A stretch of DNA of 64,000 bases from Paracidovorax valerianellae (GTDB taxonomy: Bacteria; Pseudomonadota; Gammaproteobacteria; Burkholderiales; Burkholderiaceae_C): positions 1 through 64,000 of the forward strand of contig NZ_FMZC01000010.1 in NCBI RefSeq assembly GCF_900102625.1. The letters run 5' to 3'. The notes beneath the pieces were generated by a model. The model was not told the origin of the DNA and ran no database searches. It was given only the letters and a program-made list of their open reading frames with translations. This document shows, one piece after another, positions 16,941 to 25,524 of this stretch (its first letter is position 1; each line of letters begins with the position of its first letter). The translations under genes were made by a program, and so were the position numbers.

Positions 16941-17708
16941 ATGAATGCGATCACCCCCAACGAAGTCCGGCAACTGGTTTCCGCCGAGGAGTGGCAGTTG
17001 CGCGTCGATCTGGCCGCCTGCTACCGCCTGGTGGCCCTCTACGGCTGGAGCGACCTGGTCTTCACCCACATCAGCGCGCGGGTGCCCGGGCCTGAGCACC
17101 ACTTTCTGATCAATCCCTACGGCCTGATGTTCGACGAGATCACGGCATCGAGCCTGGTCAAGGTGGACTCGCAGTGCAACAAGGTGATCGAGTCGCCTTA
17201 TCCGGTGAACCCCGCGGGTTTCGTGATCCACAGCGCGGTGCATGCGGTGCGCGAAGACGTTCAATGCGTGCTGCACACGCACACCCGCGCCGGCATCGCC
17301 GTGAGCGCGCAGAAAGACGGCGTGCTGCCCATCAGCCAGCAATCGACCTTCGTGCTCGCCTCCTTGGCGTACCACGACTACGAAGGCGTGGCGATCCGCG
17401 ACGACGAGAAGGCGCGCTTGCAGACCGACCTGGGCCGCGCCAATTTCCTGATGCTGCGCAACCATGGCCTGCTCACCTGCGGCAAAACGGTGGCGGATGC
17501 GTTTCTTTCGATGTACACGTTCGAGAACACCTGCCAGATCCAGATCGCCGCGCAGTCCGGCGGCGGCGAACTGACGCGCGTGCACCCGCAGATCGTGGAC
17601 GGCGTCGGCCATGCGATGAAGGTGCAGACCGGCGGCCTGGGCGGGCAGTTCGTCTGGCCCTCGCTGATCCGCAAGCTCGACCGCGTCGATCCGGGCTACC
17701 GCGACTGA
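16941..17708 (+). CDS. Class II aldolase/adducin family protein
   Basis: 255 residues from ATG 16941. The class II aldolase zinc site is visible as HTHTRAGIAVS and the later MLRNHGLLTCG; GWSDLVFTHISARVPG is the usual N-terminal signature. The acidic residue that acts as the base in fuculose-phosphate aldolase is replaced in the PVNPAGFVIHSAVH segment, as in adducin-like members, so true aldol cleavage is uncertain and decarboxylase or epimerase activity is possible. It lies 103 bases after the HD gene and 12 bases before the BASS transporter gene, in the same direction. Confidence 0.85.
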   Translation: MNAITPNEVRQLVSAEEWQLRVDLAACYRLVALYGWSDLVFTHISARVPGPEHHFLINPYGLMFDEITASSLVKVDSQCNKVIESPYPVNPAGFVIHSAVHAVREDVQCVLHTHTRAGIAVSAQKDGVLPISQQSTFVLASLAYHDYEGVAIRDDEKARLQTDLGRANFLMLRNHGLLTCGKTVADAFLSMYTFENTCQIQIAAQSGGGELTRVHPQIVDGVGHAMKVQTGGLGGQFVWPSLIRKLDRVDPGYRD

Positions 17709-17720
17709 CCGGGCTGCCCC

Positions 17721-18599
17721 ATGGACAGCACCCTCATCGTCACGCGTTTTCTGTTCGGCGCGCTGGCGCTGGTCATGTTCGGGCTCGGCCTCACCTTGCG
17801 GGTGGCCGACTTCCGGCGGCTGCTGCAAAGCCCGAAAGCCGTGGGCATTGCGCTGGGGCTGCAGGTGGTGTGCCTGCCGATCCTGTGCTACGCGATCATC
17901 CGCGTGTTCGGGCTGTCGCCCATGTTCGCCATCGGCCTGATGCTGCTGGCGGCGTCGCCGGGCGGCATCTCGGCCAACCTGTTCTCGCACCTGTTCGGGG
18001 GCAACGTGGCGATGAACATCTCGCTCACGGCGGTGAACACGCTGCTGTCGATCGTGACGCTGCCGCTGATCGCCAACGCGTCCATCGCCCACTTCGCCCA
18101 GAGCGGGCAGGTGGTGCCGATCCAGACCGGCAAGCTCATCGAGGTGATCGCCATCGTGCTGGTGCCGGTGGTGCTGGGCATGGCGGCGGCCGCGCGCTGG
18201 CCGGCCTTCGCGGCGCGCATGGAAAAGCCGGTGAAGGTCTTCAGCGCCCTGGTGCTGGCGGTGGTGTCCATTTTGTCGATCGCCAAGGAATGGAACTCGA
18301 TCGCCAACACCTTTGCCGAGATCGGCCCGGCGGTGCTGGTGTTCAACCTGGTGAGCCTGCTCTCGGGCTACTACGTGAGCCGGGCGGCCGGGCTGGACAA
18401 GCCCATGGCGACGGCGGTGAGCTATGAGATCGGCATCCACAACTCGACGCTGGCGATCTTCGTGGCGCTGAGCGTGCTGGGCAGCTATACGCTGGCCCTG
18501 CCGGCGGCCATTTATTCGGTGCTGATGTACATCACCGCGCCCTTGTTCGGGCTGTTGCTGCTGCGCCGCCCGGCGCCGGTGCTGGCGCCTTCCCCTTAG
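17721..18599 (+). CDS. Bile acid:sodium symporter (BASS) family transporter
   Basis: 292 residues with about nine hydrophobic segments. The family motifs in the inner-membrane core are present: LLAASPGGISANLFSHLFGGN near the first crossover and EIGIHNSTLAIFVAL near the second. BASS proteins use a sodium gradient to import organic anions such as pyruvate, pantoate or sterol acids; the substrate here is unknown. Being 12 bases after the aldolase gene, it probably supplies that enzyme's or the HD enzyme's substrate. A strong bidirectional terminator follows. Confidence 0.85.
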   Translation: MDSTLIVTRFLFGALALVMFGLGLTLRVADFRRLLQSPKAVGIALGLQVVCLPILCYAIIRVFGLSPMFAIGLMLLAASPGGISANLFSHLFGGNVAMNISLTAVNTLLSIVTLPLIANASIAHFAQSGQVVPIQTGKLIEVIAIVLVPVVLGMAAAARWPAFAARMEKPVKVFSALVLAVVSILSIAKEWNSIANTFAEIGPAVLVFNLVSLLSGYYVSRAAGLDKPMATAVSYEIGIHNSTLAIFVALSVLGSYTLALPAAIYSVLMYITAPLFGLLLLRRPAPVLAPSP

Positions 18600-18637
18600 C
18601 CTCGCAGCCCCGCAAGGCGCACGGCGGCGCCACAAAG

Positions 18638-18678
18638 AAAAGCGGGCCCGGCAGCGTAGTGCTGCCGGGCCCGCTTTT
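18638..18678. terminator. Bidirectional rho-independent terminator
   Basis: An 18-bp perfect stem (AAAAGCGGGCCCGGCAGC with its complement) around a 5-base loop, ending in T5 on the plus strand and, by symmetry, T4 on the minus strand. It sits between the converging BASS transporter and chemoreceptor genes and can serve both. Confidence 0.9.
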
Positions 18679-18695
18679 TATGGGGTCAACGCGGA

Positions 18696-20339
18696 TCAGG
18701 CCCGGATCAGGCGCGTGTTCGTGGCCGACCGCAGCGAAGCCGTGGGCGCTGGTGCCGGCGCGTGGCGCTCGGCGGCCAGCAGCGTGGCCTCGCTCAGCTG
18801 GAACACGGCCAGCGCTTCGCGCAACACCGCCACCTGCGAAGCCATGGCCGACGTGGCGGCGCTGGCTTCTTCCACCATGGCGGCGTTCTGCTGCGTCATC
18901 TCGTCCATTTGCGAGACGGCGCGGTTCACCTCTTCGATGCCGGCGGTCTGCTGCACGTTGGCGGAGGCGATGCCTTCCATCAGGCCCGAGATGCGGTGCA
19001 CCGACTCGACCACTTCGCCCATCGTCTTGCCGGCTTTTTCGACCAGTTCGGAGCCGGTGTGCACTTCGTTCACCGATTCGCTGATGAGCGTCTTGATCTC
19101 CTTGGCGGCGGCCGCGCTGCGCTGGGCGAGCCCGCGCACTTCGGAGGCCACCACTGCGAAGCCGCGGCCCTGTTCGCCGGCCCGGGCCGCTTCCACCGCG
19201 GCATTGAGCGCGAGGATGTTGGTCTGGAAGGCGATGCCGTCGATCACGCCGATGATCTCGTTGATCTTGCGCGAGCTGGCGCTGATGGACCGCATGGTCT
19301 CCACCACCTGGTTGACGACCTGGCCGCCTTGCACGGCGGTCTGGGCGGTGCTGGAGACGTATTGCGCCGCCTGGCGGGCGTTGTCGGCGTTCTGGCGCAC
19401 GGTGGCGGTCAGTTCTTCCATGCTGGAGGCGGTCTGCTGCAGCGACGAGGCTTGCTGCTCGGTGCGGCGGGACAGGTCGCCATTGCCCTGGGCGATTTCG
19501 CTCGCGGCGTGGTCGATGGTGCTGGTGGCCTGCTGGATGCGGTGCAGGATGCTGGCGAGCCGGTCGCGCATGAAGCCGATGGCGTACATCAGGCTGTGCT
19601 CGTCGTTGGCGCGCAGGGGAATGTCCGCCTGCAGGTCGCCGTCGGCCATGCGCATCGCGGCGCCGGCCGCGGCGCGGGGTTCGCCGCCCACGGAGCGTTC
19701 GATGTCACGCACCACCAGACCGGTGAGCGCCGAGATCACCAGCCCCAGCAGCGCGAGCAGCCCGATGGCGCGGTACAGCGAGGAGCGGAAGGCCTGTTCG
19801 ATGTCGTCCACGTAGTCACCGGCCACCAGGTCCCAGTTCCAGGGCTTGAAGCGCACCACGTAACCGATCTTGGGGCTGGGCGCGTCGCTGCCCGGGCGCG
19901 GCCACCAGTATTCGAGGAACCCGCGGCCCTTGGCCGAAGCGCCCGTGGCGGCGATGTTCACGTACAGCAGGTTGCCCTTGGCATCCTTGAAGCCGATCAT
20001 GTTCTTGCCGTTCAGCTCGGCCTTGATGGGGTGCATGGCCATGATGGAGTCGGCCCCGATCACGGTCACGTAGCCGTCCTTGCCGTAGCGCTGCGAGGCC
20101 ACGCGCGCCAGGGCGGCGCTGCGGGCTTCTTCCTGGCTCATCTTGCCGGCCTGGGCCTGCTTTTCGTAGTCGCTGATCACCGTGAGGGCCATGTCGGTGA
20201 TGTCTGCCAGCGCCGATTGGCGGGAGTCGTACTGGATCTGCCGCGTCTGCCACGCGTTCACGAAGGTCAGCGCCAGAAGCCCCAGCAGCGCGAGGACCAG
20301 CGGAAGCCACAGCTTCTGCCGCAAGGTCAGTTTTTTCAT
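18696..20339 (-). CDS. Methyl-accepting chemotaxis protein with single Cache sensor domain
   Basis: 547 residues. Membrane segments lie at about 10-30 and 190-212, with a periplasmic single-Cache (sCache_2-like) domain between them (ARVASQRYGKDGYVTVIG, MAMHPIKAELNGKNMIGFKD, YVVRFKPWNWDLVAGDYVDD). Cytoplasmic signalling follows: a short HAMP-like stretch, then the coiled coil whose tip reads AFQTNILALNAAVEAARAGE and GRGFAVVASEVRGLAQRSA. AAAKEIKTLI and the following helices carry methylation sites. sCache domains often bind small carboxylates; the ligand is unknown. GAAAGGAC lies 8 bases before the ATG. No che genes are close, so it is an orphan receptor. Confidence 0.9.
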   Translation of the reverse strand: MKKLTLRQKLWLPLVLALLGLLALTFVNAWQTRQIQYDSRQSALADITDMALTVISDYEKQAQAGKMSQEEARSAALARVASQRYGKDGYVTVIGADSIMAMHPIKAELNGKNMIGFKDAKGNLLYVNIAATGASAKGRGFLEYWWPRPGSDAPSPKIGYVVRFKPWNWDLVAGDYVDDIEQAFRSSLYRAIGLLALLGLVISALTGLVVRDIERSVGGEPRAAAGAAMRMADGDLQADIPLRANDEHSLMYAIGFMRDRLASILHRIQQATSTIDHAASEIAQGNGDLSRRTEQQASSLQQTASSMEELTATVRQNADNARQAAQYVSSTAQTAVQGGQVVNQVVETMRSISASSRKINEIIGVIDGIAFQTNILALNAAVEAARAGEQGRGFAVVASEVRGLAQRSAAAAKEIKTLISESVNEVHTGSELVEKAGKTMGEVVESVHRISGLMEGIASANVQQTAGIEEVNRAVSQMDEMTQQNAAMVEEASAATSAMASQVAVLREALAVFQLSEATLLAAERHAPAPAPTASLRSATNTRLIRA

Positions 20340-20561
20340 GGAGGGGTCCTTTCAGGAAGGCGTAACAGAAAGTGTTGGAGTCCAGCGAAGTATGGCCGTG
20401 AAAACAGGTTGTAAGCCAGTCGGCAAGCCACGCTGTCGGCTGTTAGCAACGGTTTGATACATATGCAAGTTACGTGCGCGATGCGTACCTGAAGGGCGCG
20501 TGCGGTGCGCAAAAAGGTTGCTGCGTTGAGCCTTTCCGCACCGCGCAATCCTTGAACAAAC

Positions 20562-20831
20562 TCAAGGGACCGTTTCGGTTCCGGGGCTGAGTTCGCGCCC
20601 CAAGGTTTCCGGCAGTGCCAGGGCCGCGATGATGACGAGCCCATGGCAGATCGCCGTGATCCAGCCGATGGTCTGACCCAGCGGCATCGTGTTGCTGAGC
20701 GTGCCGACCAGGGCCGGGCAGATGGGGCGGGCCGATGGCGCGGCCGAAGTGGTAGCAAAACCCCTGGCCCGAGCCTCGCACATCGCTGGGAAACGTGCTT
20801 TGGGCTGTTGTGGTGAGCGCGGGGCTGAAGG
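20562..20831 (-). pseudogene. MFS transporter, C-terminal fragment with frameshift
   Basis: In one frame the minus strand reads TTTAQSTFPSDVRGSGQGFC and YHFGRAIG; after a shift of frame at about 20735 it continues PICPALVGTLSNTMPLGQTI and ends ALALPETLGRELSPGTETVP. Together these give the last two helices of a major-facilitator sugar- or acid-type carrier. The first ten or so helices are missing. It lies 20 bases downstream of the DUF1445 hydro-lyase gene, so it probably once formed the last gene of that operon. Confidence 0.7.
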
Positions 20832-20850
20832 GCTGGCCGGACGGTGTGCG

Positions 20851-21681
20851 TCAGCCGGTAACCAGGTCGCGGTTGAGCAGGTCGGTTACCAGCATGTGCC
20901 CTGGCGCATGGGTGATGCAGAACGCCGGCCGCGCTGCGGCGATGGCGGCCTGCGGGGTGACGCCGCAGGCCCAGAACACCGGAATCTCATCAGGCCGAAC
21001 GTCCACCGCATCGCCGTAGTCTGGCCTGGAGAGATCGCGGATGCCGATGAGCGACGGGTCGCCCAGGTGCACCGGGGCGCCGTGCACCTGGGGCAGGCGC
21101 GAGGTGATCTGCACGGCGCGGATCGCGTCCGCCGCGGGCATGGGGCGCATGGAGACCACGAGCGGGCCGCGAAACACGCCGCTGGGTTCGGTGGCGCGGT
21201 CGGTGCGGTACATGGCCACGTTGCGTCCTTCGTCCACATGGCGCAGGCGAATGCCTTCGGCCAGCAGCGCGTGCTCGAACGAGAACGAGCACCCGAGGGC
21301 GAAGGTCACCAGATCGTCGCGCCAATGGGCGTGCAGGTCGATGGGGGCATCGATCTGCACGCCGTCGCGCCACACGGCGTAGCGCGATACGTCGGTGCGC
21401 AGGTCGATGTCGTGCCCCAGCGCGGGCAAAGCGAACGATCCCGGCTCGCTGATGCCCAGCACGGGGCAGGCGCGGGGGTTGCGTTCGCAGTAGCGCTGAA
21501 AGTCGGTGGCCAGCGCCTCGGGAAGGATCACCAGGTTGACCTGCACGTACTCGCTGGCCAGGCCGCTCGTGTGGTCCACGAAATGCCCGGTGCGGATGGC
21601 AGCGCGCACTTCGCTGGCGCTGGAGCGGGCGGTCAGCCGGTGTGCCGTGTCGGGGGAGGGAGAGAAAGCGTGGGACGGCAT
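20851..21681 (-). CDS. DUF1445 putative hydro-lyase (YcsI / D-glutamate-cyclase-like)
   Basis: 276 residues, starting at ATG 21681 (MPSHAFSPS); 28 upstream codons do not fit the family. Family landmarks are [20 protein letters not shown] followed by [10 protein letters not shown], then [46 protein letters not shown], and the C-terminal [14 protein letters not shown] with [12 protein letters not shown]. Members are annotated as hydro-lyases or as D-glutamate cyclases; the physiological role here is unknown. A LysR gene lies upstream on the same strand and a broken MFS gene downstream, suggesting a catabolic unit that has lost its transporter. Confidence 0.85.
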   Translation of the reverse strand: MPSHAFSPSPDTAHRLTARSSASEVRAAIRTGHFVDHTSGLASEYVQVNLVILPEALATDFQRYCERNPRACPVLGISEPGSFALPALGHDIDLRTDVSRYAVWRDGVQIDAPIDLHAHWRDDLVTFALGCSFSFEHALLAEGIRLRHVDEGRNVAMYRTDRATEPSGVFRGPLVVSMRPMPAADAIRAVQITSRLPQVHGAPVHLGDPSLIGIRDLSRPDYGDAVDVRPDEIPVFWACGVTPQAAIAAARPAFCITHAPGHMLVTDLLNRDLVTG

Positions 21682-21882
21682 GGTGGTGAAGCCCGTTTCG
21701 GCGGGCCTTACGGTGGTTGCAATGCCGCGGATTCTGGAAGCCGGACGCGTTGGAATCCAACGCAAAATTCTGAAGGAAGCTCATCGAAAAAATCGATGAC
21801 GACCCATGAATTTTCAATAAGGCGAAATTGGTGCCGAGGCCATCCGGGCTTTCCCGGAGTGCCTTGCACCGGGCGAGTGCAT

Positions 21883-22791
21883 TCAGCCCGGCGTGCGCTT
21901 TTTCCGGGCAGGTTTTGCGTTCGCGACGTACGCCTGGGCGGATTCGAGCACCGATTCGGTGATTCCGGAGCCCGGGTCTTCGCGGTAGCTGGCATGGATC
22001 GGCAGGTCCGCCAAGGTGCACGAGGCCCGCAGAATGTGCAGCGGTATGCGATGCGAGAGCCTTTGCGTCACCGCGCGGGGCAAAACGGCGATGCCGAACC
22101 CTGCTTCGATCAGCTGCAGCATGGCCGAAATGGATGAAATCGCGTGGATTCGCGGCACGGCCACGTCCGATTCCTGGAACAACTGCAGCAGCGCCTGGTG
22201 CGGGTGGGAGCCCCGTTGGAAGGTGATCAGGTCATGCTGCGCCAGCCGCTGCAGGTCGTAGCGCCCGGCGGCGTGCAGGCTCTTGTGACCGACGAACACC
22301 AGTTCCAGCGAAGGCATGAGCCGGGTGCGCACGGCGGTGTCGGTGGCCGGGAGTGAGGTGAAAACCAGGTCCTGCGCCCCGCGCCGCACCTGGTCCACCA
22401 GCACGGGCGATGTTTCCACGGTGAGCTCCAGCTCGAAGTCGGGGCGGGCCTTGCGCACCTCTTGCAGCCAGCCCGTGAGCCAGGTGTGCACCACCGATTC
22501 GATGGCGCCGATGCGCAGCGCGACCGGTGCGTGCGGGCTGGTGCCCAGTTCTTCCTTGACCTGGCGCTGCAGCTCCAGCAGGCGCACCGCAAGCAGTTGA
22601 AACCGCTGGCCCGCCGCCGTCAGCCGAAAGACGCGCTCGCGCCGGTCCAGCAGGATCACGCCCAATTCGTCTTCCAGCGCGGCGATGCGGCTGGACAAGG
22701 CCGATTGCGTGATGTGCAGCTTTTCCGCTGCCCGCGTGATGCTCTTGAGGGACGCTGCCCAATGGAATGCTTCGACGAACCGCAGATTCAT
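21883..22791 (-). CDS. LysR-family transcriptional regulator
   Basis: 302 residues. The N-terminal winged helix (MNLRFVEAFHWAASLKSITR, AEKLHITQSALSSRIAALED, LLDRRERVFRLT) is clear, followed by a typical effector domain (RIGAIESVVHTWL, IAVLPRAVTQ). It reads in the same direction as the DUF1445 gene 200 bases further on, and is the likely regulator of that gene, although LysR regulators are more often divergent from their targets. It ends in a basic ARKKRTPG tail. Confidence 0.85.
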   Translation of the reverse strand: MNLRFVEAFHWAASLKSITRAAEKLHITQSALSSRIAALEDELGVILLDRRERVFRLTAAGQRFQLLAVRLLELQRQVKEELGTSPHAPVALRIGAIESVVHTWLTGWLQEVRKARPDFELELTVETSPVLVDQVRRGAQDLVFTSLPATDTAVRTRLMPSLELVFVGHKSLHAAGRYDLQRLAQHDLITFQRGSHPHQALLQLFQESDVAVPRIHAISSISAMLQLIEAGFGIAVLPRAVTQRLSHRIPLHILRASCTLADLPIHASYREDPGSGITESVLESAQAYVANAKPARKKRTPG

Positions 22792-22837
22792 GCGCGGATT
22801 GTCGCCGCGGGGCGGGCAGGTGCGGCGGGTCGATTGG

Positions 22838-24562
22838 TCAGCCCATCGATGCCGCGCGGCACGGCGCGAACATGTCGTTCGACTTTTCGTACACGCTGGT
22901 CTGCACGTCCATCAGCCCCAGGATGGAGTGAAAATAGTTGTCGTGCGAGATGCGCCGATCGCTCAGGTCCTTTTGCAGGCAGGCGGTCGATGTGCCGGTG
23001 CGCGACTGCATGGCCGGCGATAGCCAGGTGATCCACGGCACGTGCTTTTGCACGTCCGGCGCGATGCTGTACGGCATGCCGTGCAGATAGAGGTTGTTCT
23101 CGCCCAGCGATTCGCCATGGTCGGCCACGTACATCATGGCGGTCTGCTCGGTGCCGGAACGGGCTGCAAGCCATTGCAGCGTGGCGTTCAGGAAATGGTC
23201 GGTCGAGACGATGCTGTTGTCGTAGGCGTTCACCACCTCCTGGCGCTGGCATTCCTGCAAGGCCGAGGTGCGGCATTCGGGCTGGAAAGGCTTTTGCGAC
23301 GGCAGCGAGCGCTTGAAGTACGCCGGCCCGTGGCTGCCCATCTGGTGCAACACCACCACCGTGCCGCGCGCACGCTGCTCGGCGGGCAGTGCGGCGATGC
23401 GGGCGTCGAGGCCCTTGAGCATGATGTCGTCCAGGCATTCCTTGCCATCGGCGCACCATTCGGGATCGTTCGGCTTGGCGGAGGTACTGGCTTCGGCCAC
23501 GCGGTCGCACACGCCTTTGCAGCCCGATTGGTTGTCCACCCACAGCACGGCAAGGCCTGCGTGCTGCAGTACGTCGAGCAGCCCTTCGGACCGGGTATGG
23601 CGTGCTTCGAACGCTGTGCGCCCCAGGTTGGAAAACATGCACGGCACCGAAGCCGCCGTGCTGGTGCCGCAGGACCATGCATTGCGGGCGCTCACGAGGT
23701 CGGTGCGAGCCGACAGTTCGGGCGTCGTCGGGCGGGCGTAGCCGTTGAGCCCGAAGTTGCCGCTGCGGCCCGTCTCGCCCAGCACGAGCACCAGCAGCGG
23801 TGGCTTGGCCTGGCCCGCATAGGTGGCGCCGAGCTTGGCATCGCGGCCCAGCGGCATCATCGGGCCGGCGTCCTGGCGCAAAGGCCGGGCTGCGGCGTTG
23901 CCCACGGCATAGAGGCTGTTGAGCGGGTTGATCAGGTAGCGCAACTGCGTGTGGTTGCGCATGGCGGACGAAAAGTCCTGGAACACCACGAACACCGATC
24001 CGCCGACCAAAGCTAGCGAACCCACCAGCAGCAAGGCGTGAAAGGCGATCTGCCGGGTCCAGCGCAGCGGCTTGATGGGCGTGCGCGCCAGCCACCAGAG
24101 GGCGGGCCCTGCCAGCGCCACTACGGTGAGTGGCAAGCGCCAGTCGAGCAGGTCGGCGGCTTCGTGGGGATCGGTCTGCAGCACGTTGGTCACCATGCCG
24201 GTGTCGATCACGATGCCGTAGGCCGTCATGAAATACGTGCCGAAGGCGGCGGCCAGCACGGCGATGGACAGCACCGGCTTGGTAAGGCGGCCCCAGGCCA
24301 GCAGGCCGAGCACGGCGGCATTGGCGGCCGCTACCGCCGACATGAACATCAGCAAGAACGCCCAAGCGCGTGCGCCGCCCGATTCGTGCAGCCCCATCAC
24401 CGCCTGCCACAGGTGCACATTGCACACGGTCGCCAGCCAGAGGCTGACCACAGCGATGACTGCAGCGGGATGCCAGGGCCGCCGCGTGGGAGCGAAGGGC
24501 CGGGCGGTTGGGGCGCGTTGGCGGGTAAGAACCCGCAACGGTGGCTGCAAGATGTCAGGCAT
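22838..24562 (-). CDS. eptA: EptA-type lipid A phosphoethanolamine transferase
   Basis: 574 residues. Five membrane helices occupy about 32-200, then a periplasmic sulfatase-fold domain. Expected active-site residues are present: E263 in LGETGR, catalytic T302 in SCGTSTAASVPCMFS with flanking cysteines, and the DHGESLGE and HGMPYSIAP metal ligands near the end. The enzyme moves phosphoethanolamine from phosphatidylethanolamine to lipid A, lowering surface charge; the family includes EptA and MCR proteins. About 30 extra residues precede the first helix compared with enteric EptA. A PmrA-like direct repeat lies 23 bases before the ATG. No pmrAB-like pair is in the window. Transfer to a substrate other than lipid A is possible. 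Confidence 0.88.
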   Translation of the reverse strand: MPDILQPPLRVLTRQRAPTARPFAPTRRPWHPAAVIAVVSLWLATVCNVHLWQAVMGLHESGGARAWAFLLMFMSAVAAANAAVLGLLAWGRLTKPVLSIAVLAAAFGTYFMTAYGIVIDTGMVTNVLQTDPHEAADLLDWRLPLTVVALAGPALWWLARTPIKPLRWTRQIAFHALLLVGSLALVGGSVFVVFQDFSSAMRNHTQLRYLINPLNSLYAVGNAAARPLRQDAGPMMPLGRDAKLGATYAGQAKPPLLVLVLGETGRSGNFGLNGYARPTTPELSARTDLVSARNAWSCGTSTAASVPCMFSNLGRTAFEARHTRSEGLLDVLQHAGLAVLWVDNQSGCKGVCDRVAEASTSAKPNDPEWCADGKECLDDIMLKGLDARIAALPAEQRARGTVVVLHQMGSHGPAYFKRSLPSQKPFQPECRTSALQECQRQEVVNAYDNSIVSTDHFLNATLQWLAARSGTEQTAMMYVADHGESLGENNLYLHGMPYSIAPDVQKHVPWITWLSPAMQSRTGTSTACLQKDLSDRRISHDNYFHSILGLMDVQTSVYEKSNDMFAPCRAASMG

Positions 24563-24585
24563 GGCGCGGATTCTTTGCCGCGTGC

Positions 24586-24602
24586 CTTAAGTCAAGATTA
24601 AG
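24586..24602 (-). promoter_or_regulatory. PmrA-like tandem half-sites upstream of eptA
   Basis: On the minus strand CTTAAT-N5-CTTAAG, fitting the PmrA box (C/T)TTAA(G/T)-N5-(C/T)TTAA(G/T) with an 11-bp repeat spacing. It is 23 bases upstream of the eptA ATG, closer than usual, which would imply a very short leader or a later start. Overlapping TTGACT could be the -35. Confidence 0.55.
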
Positions 24603-24653
24603 AGGCTCTTTTGGCGCCCGCCCGGTGGCGCGGGGCCCCCAGCCCGCGCTGCG

Positions 24654-25520
24654 TCAGCCGTTCAAAACGCTGGCGTGGTGCGCCAGATGGTCGTCCATGA
24701 AAGTCTGGATGAAGTAGTAGCCGTGGTCGTATCCCTCGTGCCGGCGCAGGGTGAGCGGCTGGCCGATGGCCTGGCAGGCGGCTTCGAAATGCTGTGGGTG
24801 CAGCTGCTCGGCCAGAAACTTGTCGCCCAGCCCCTGGTCGATCAGGATGCCGGCCGGGTAGGGCGCAAGCGGCTGGTTCTCCATGAGCACGGTGGCGTCG
24901 TGCTCACCCCAGGCCGTGCGGTCCGCACCCAGATAGCCGGTGAACGCCTTTTCGCCCCAAGGGCATTGCGTGGGCGCGCAGATGGGGGCGAAGGCCGATA
25001 GCGATTTGAACAGGCCGGGATGGCGCAGCGCCAGCGTCAGTGCGCCATGTCCGCCCATCGAGTGGCCGAAGATGCCCAGCCGCTCCCGGTCGATCGGCAG
25101 ATGCTGGCCGAGCAGGGGCAGCAGCTCCTGCACCAGATAGCTTTCCATGCGCCAGTGGGTGTTCCACGGCGCCTGCGTGGCGTCGAGGTAAAAGCCTGCG
25201 CCGATGCCGAAGTCCCAACAGGCCGTGGCACCCGGCAACGCTCGCACCGTGGCTCCGCGCGGGCTGGTGTCGGGTGCGATCAACGCCAGGCCCAGTTCGG
25301 CGGCCCGGCGCTGAGCGCCTGCCTTCACCGGAAAGGTTTCTTCATTGCACGTCAGCCCGGCCAGGTACAGCAGCGCGGGCACCGGCCCCTGTGCGGCCTG
25401 CGGTGGCAGGTACACCGAGAACTTCATCGGCAGGCCGATTTCGGTGGACTCGTGTTCGTAAAAGCGCTGCACGCCGCCGAAGCTGTGGTGTTCCGACGGG
25501 GTTTTGAAAGGTGAGGTCAT
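24654..25520 (-). CDS. fghA: S-formylglutathione hydrolase
   Basis: 288 residues from ATG 25520. It is an alpha/beta-hydrolase esterase with nucleophile in GHSMGGHGAL and the catalytic His in EGYDHGYYFIQTF. Other signatures are YLAGLTCNEETF and GAGFYLDATQAPW, which are specific for FGH. It hydrolyses S-formylglutathione to formate and glutathione, the second step of formaldehyde detoxification. It is the last gene of the unit frmA, alpha/beta hydrolase, fghA, with four bases separating it from the preceding stop. Confidence 0.93.
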   Translation of the reverse strand: MTSPFKTPSEHHSFGGVQRFYEHESTEIGLPMKFSVYLPPQAAQGPVPALLYLAGLTCNEETFPVKAGAQRRAAELGLALIAPDTSPRGATVRALPGATACWDFGIGAGFYLDATQAPWNTHWRMESYLVQELLPLLGQHLPIDRERLGIFGHSMGGHGALTLALRHPGLFKSLSAFAPICAPTQCPWGEKAFTGYLGADRTAWGEHDATVLMENQPLAPYPAGILIDQGLGDKFLAEQLHPQHFEAACQAIGQPLTLRRHEGYDHGYYFIQTFMDDHLAHHASVLNG

Positions 25521-25524
25521 GGGG

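Noticed and set aside
20340-20460. Sigma-28 (flagellar) promoter for the chemoreceptor
   Set aside because: ATCAAACC and GCCGACAG on the minus strand resemble the two boxes, but the spacing is about 2 bases short of the consensus and both boxes are imperfect.
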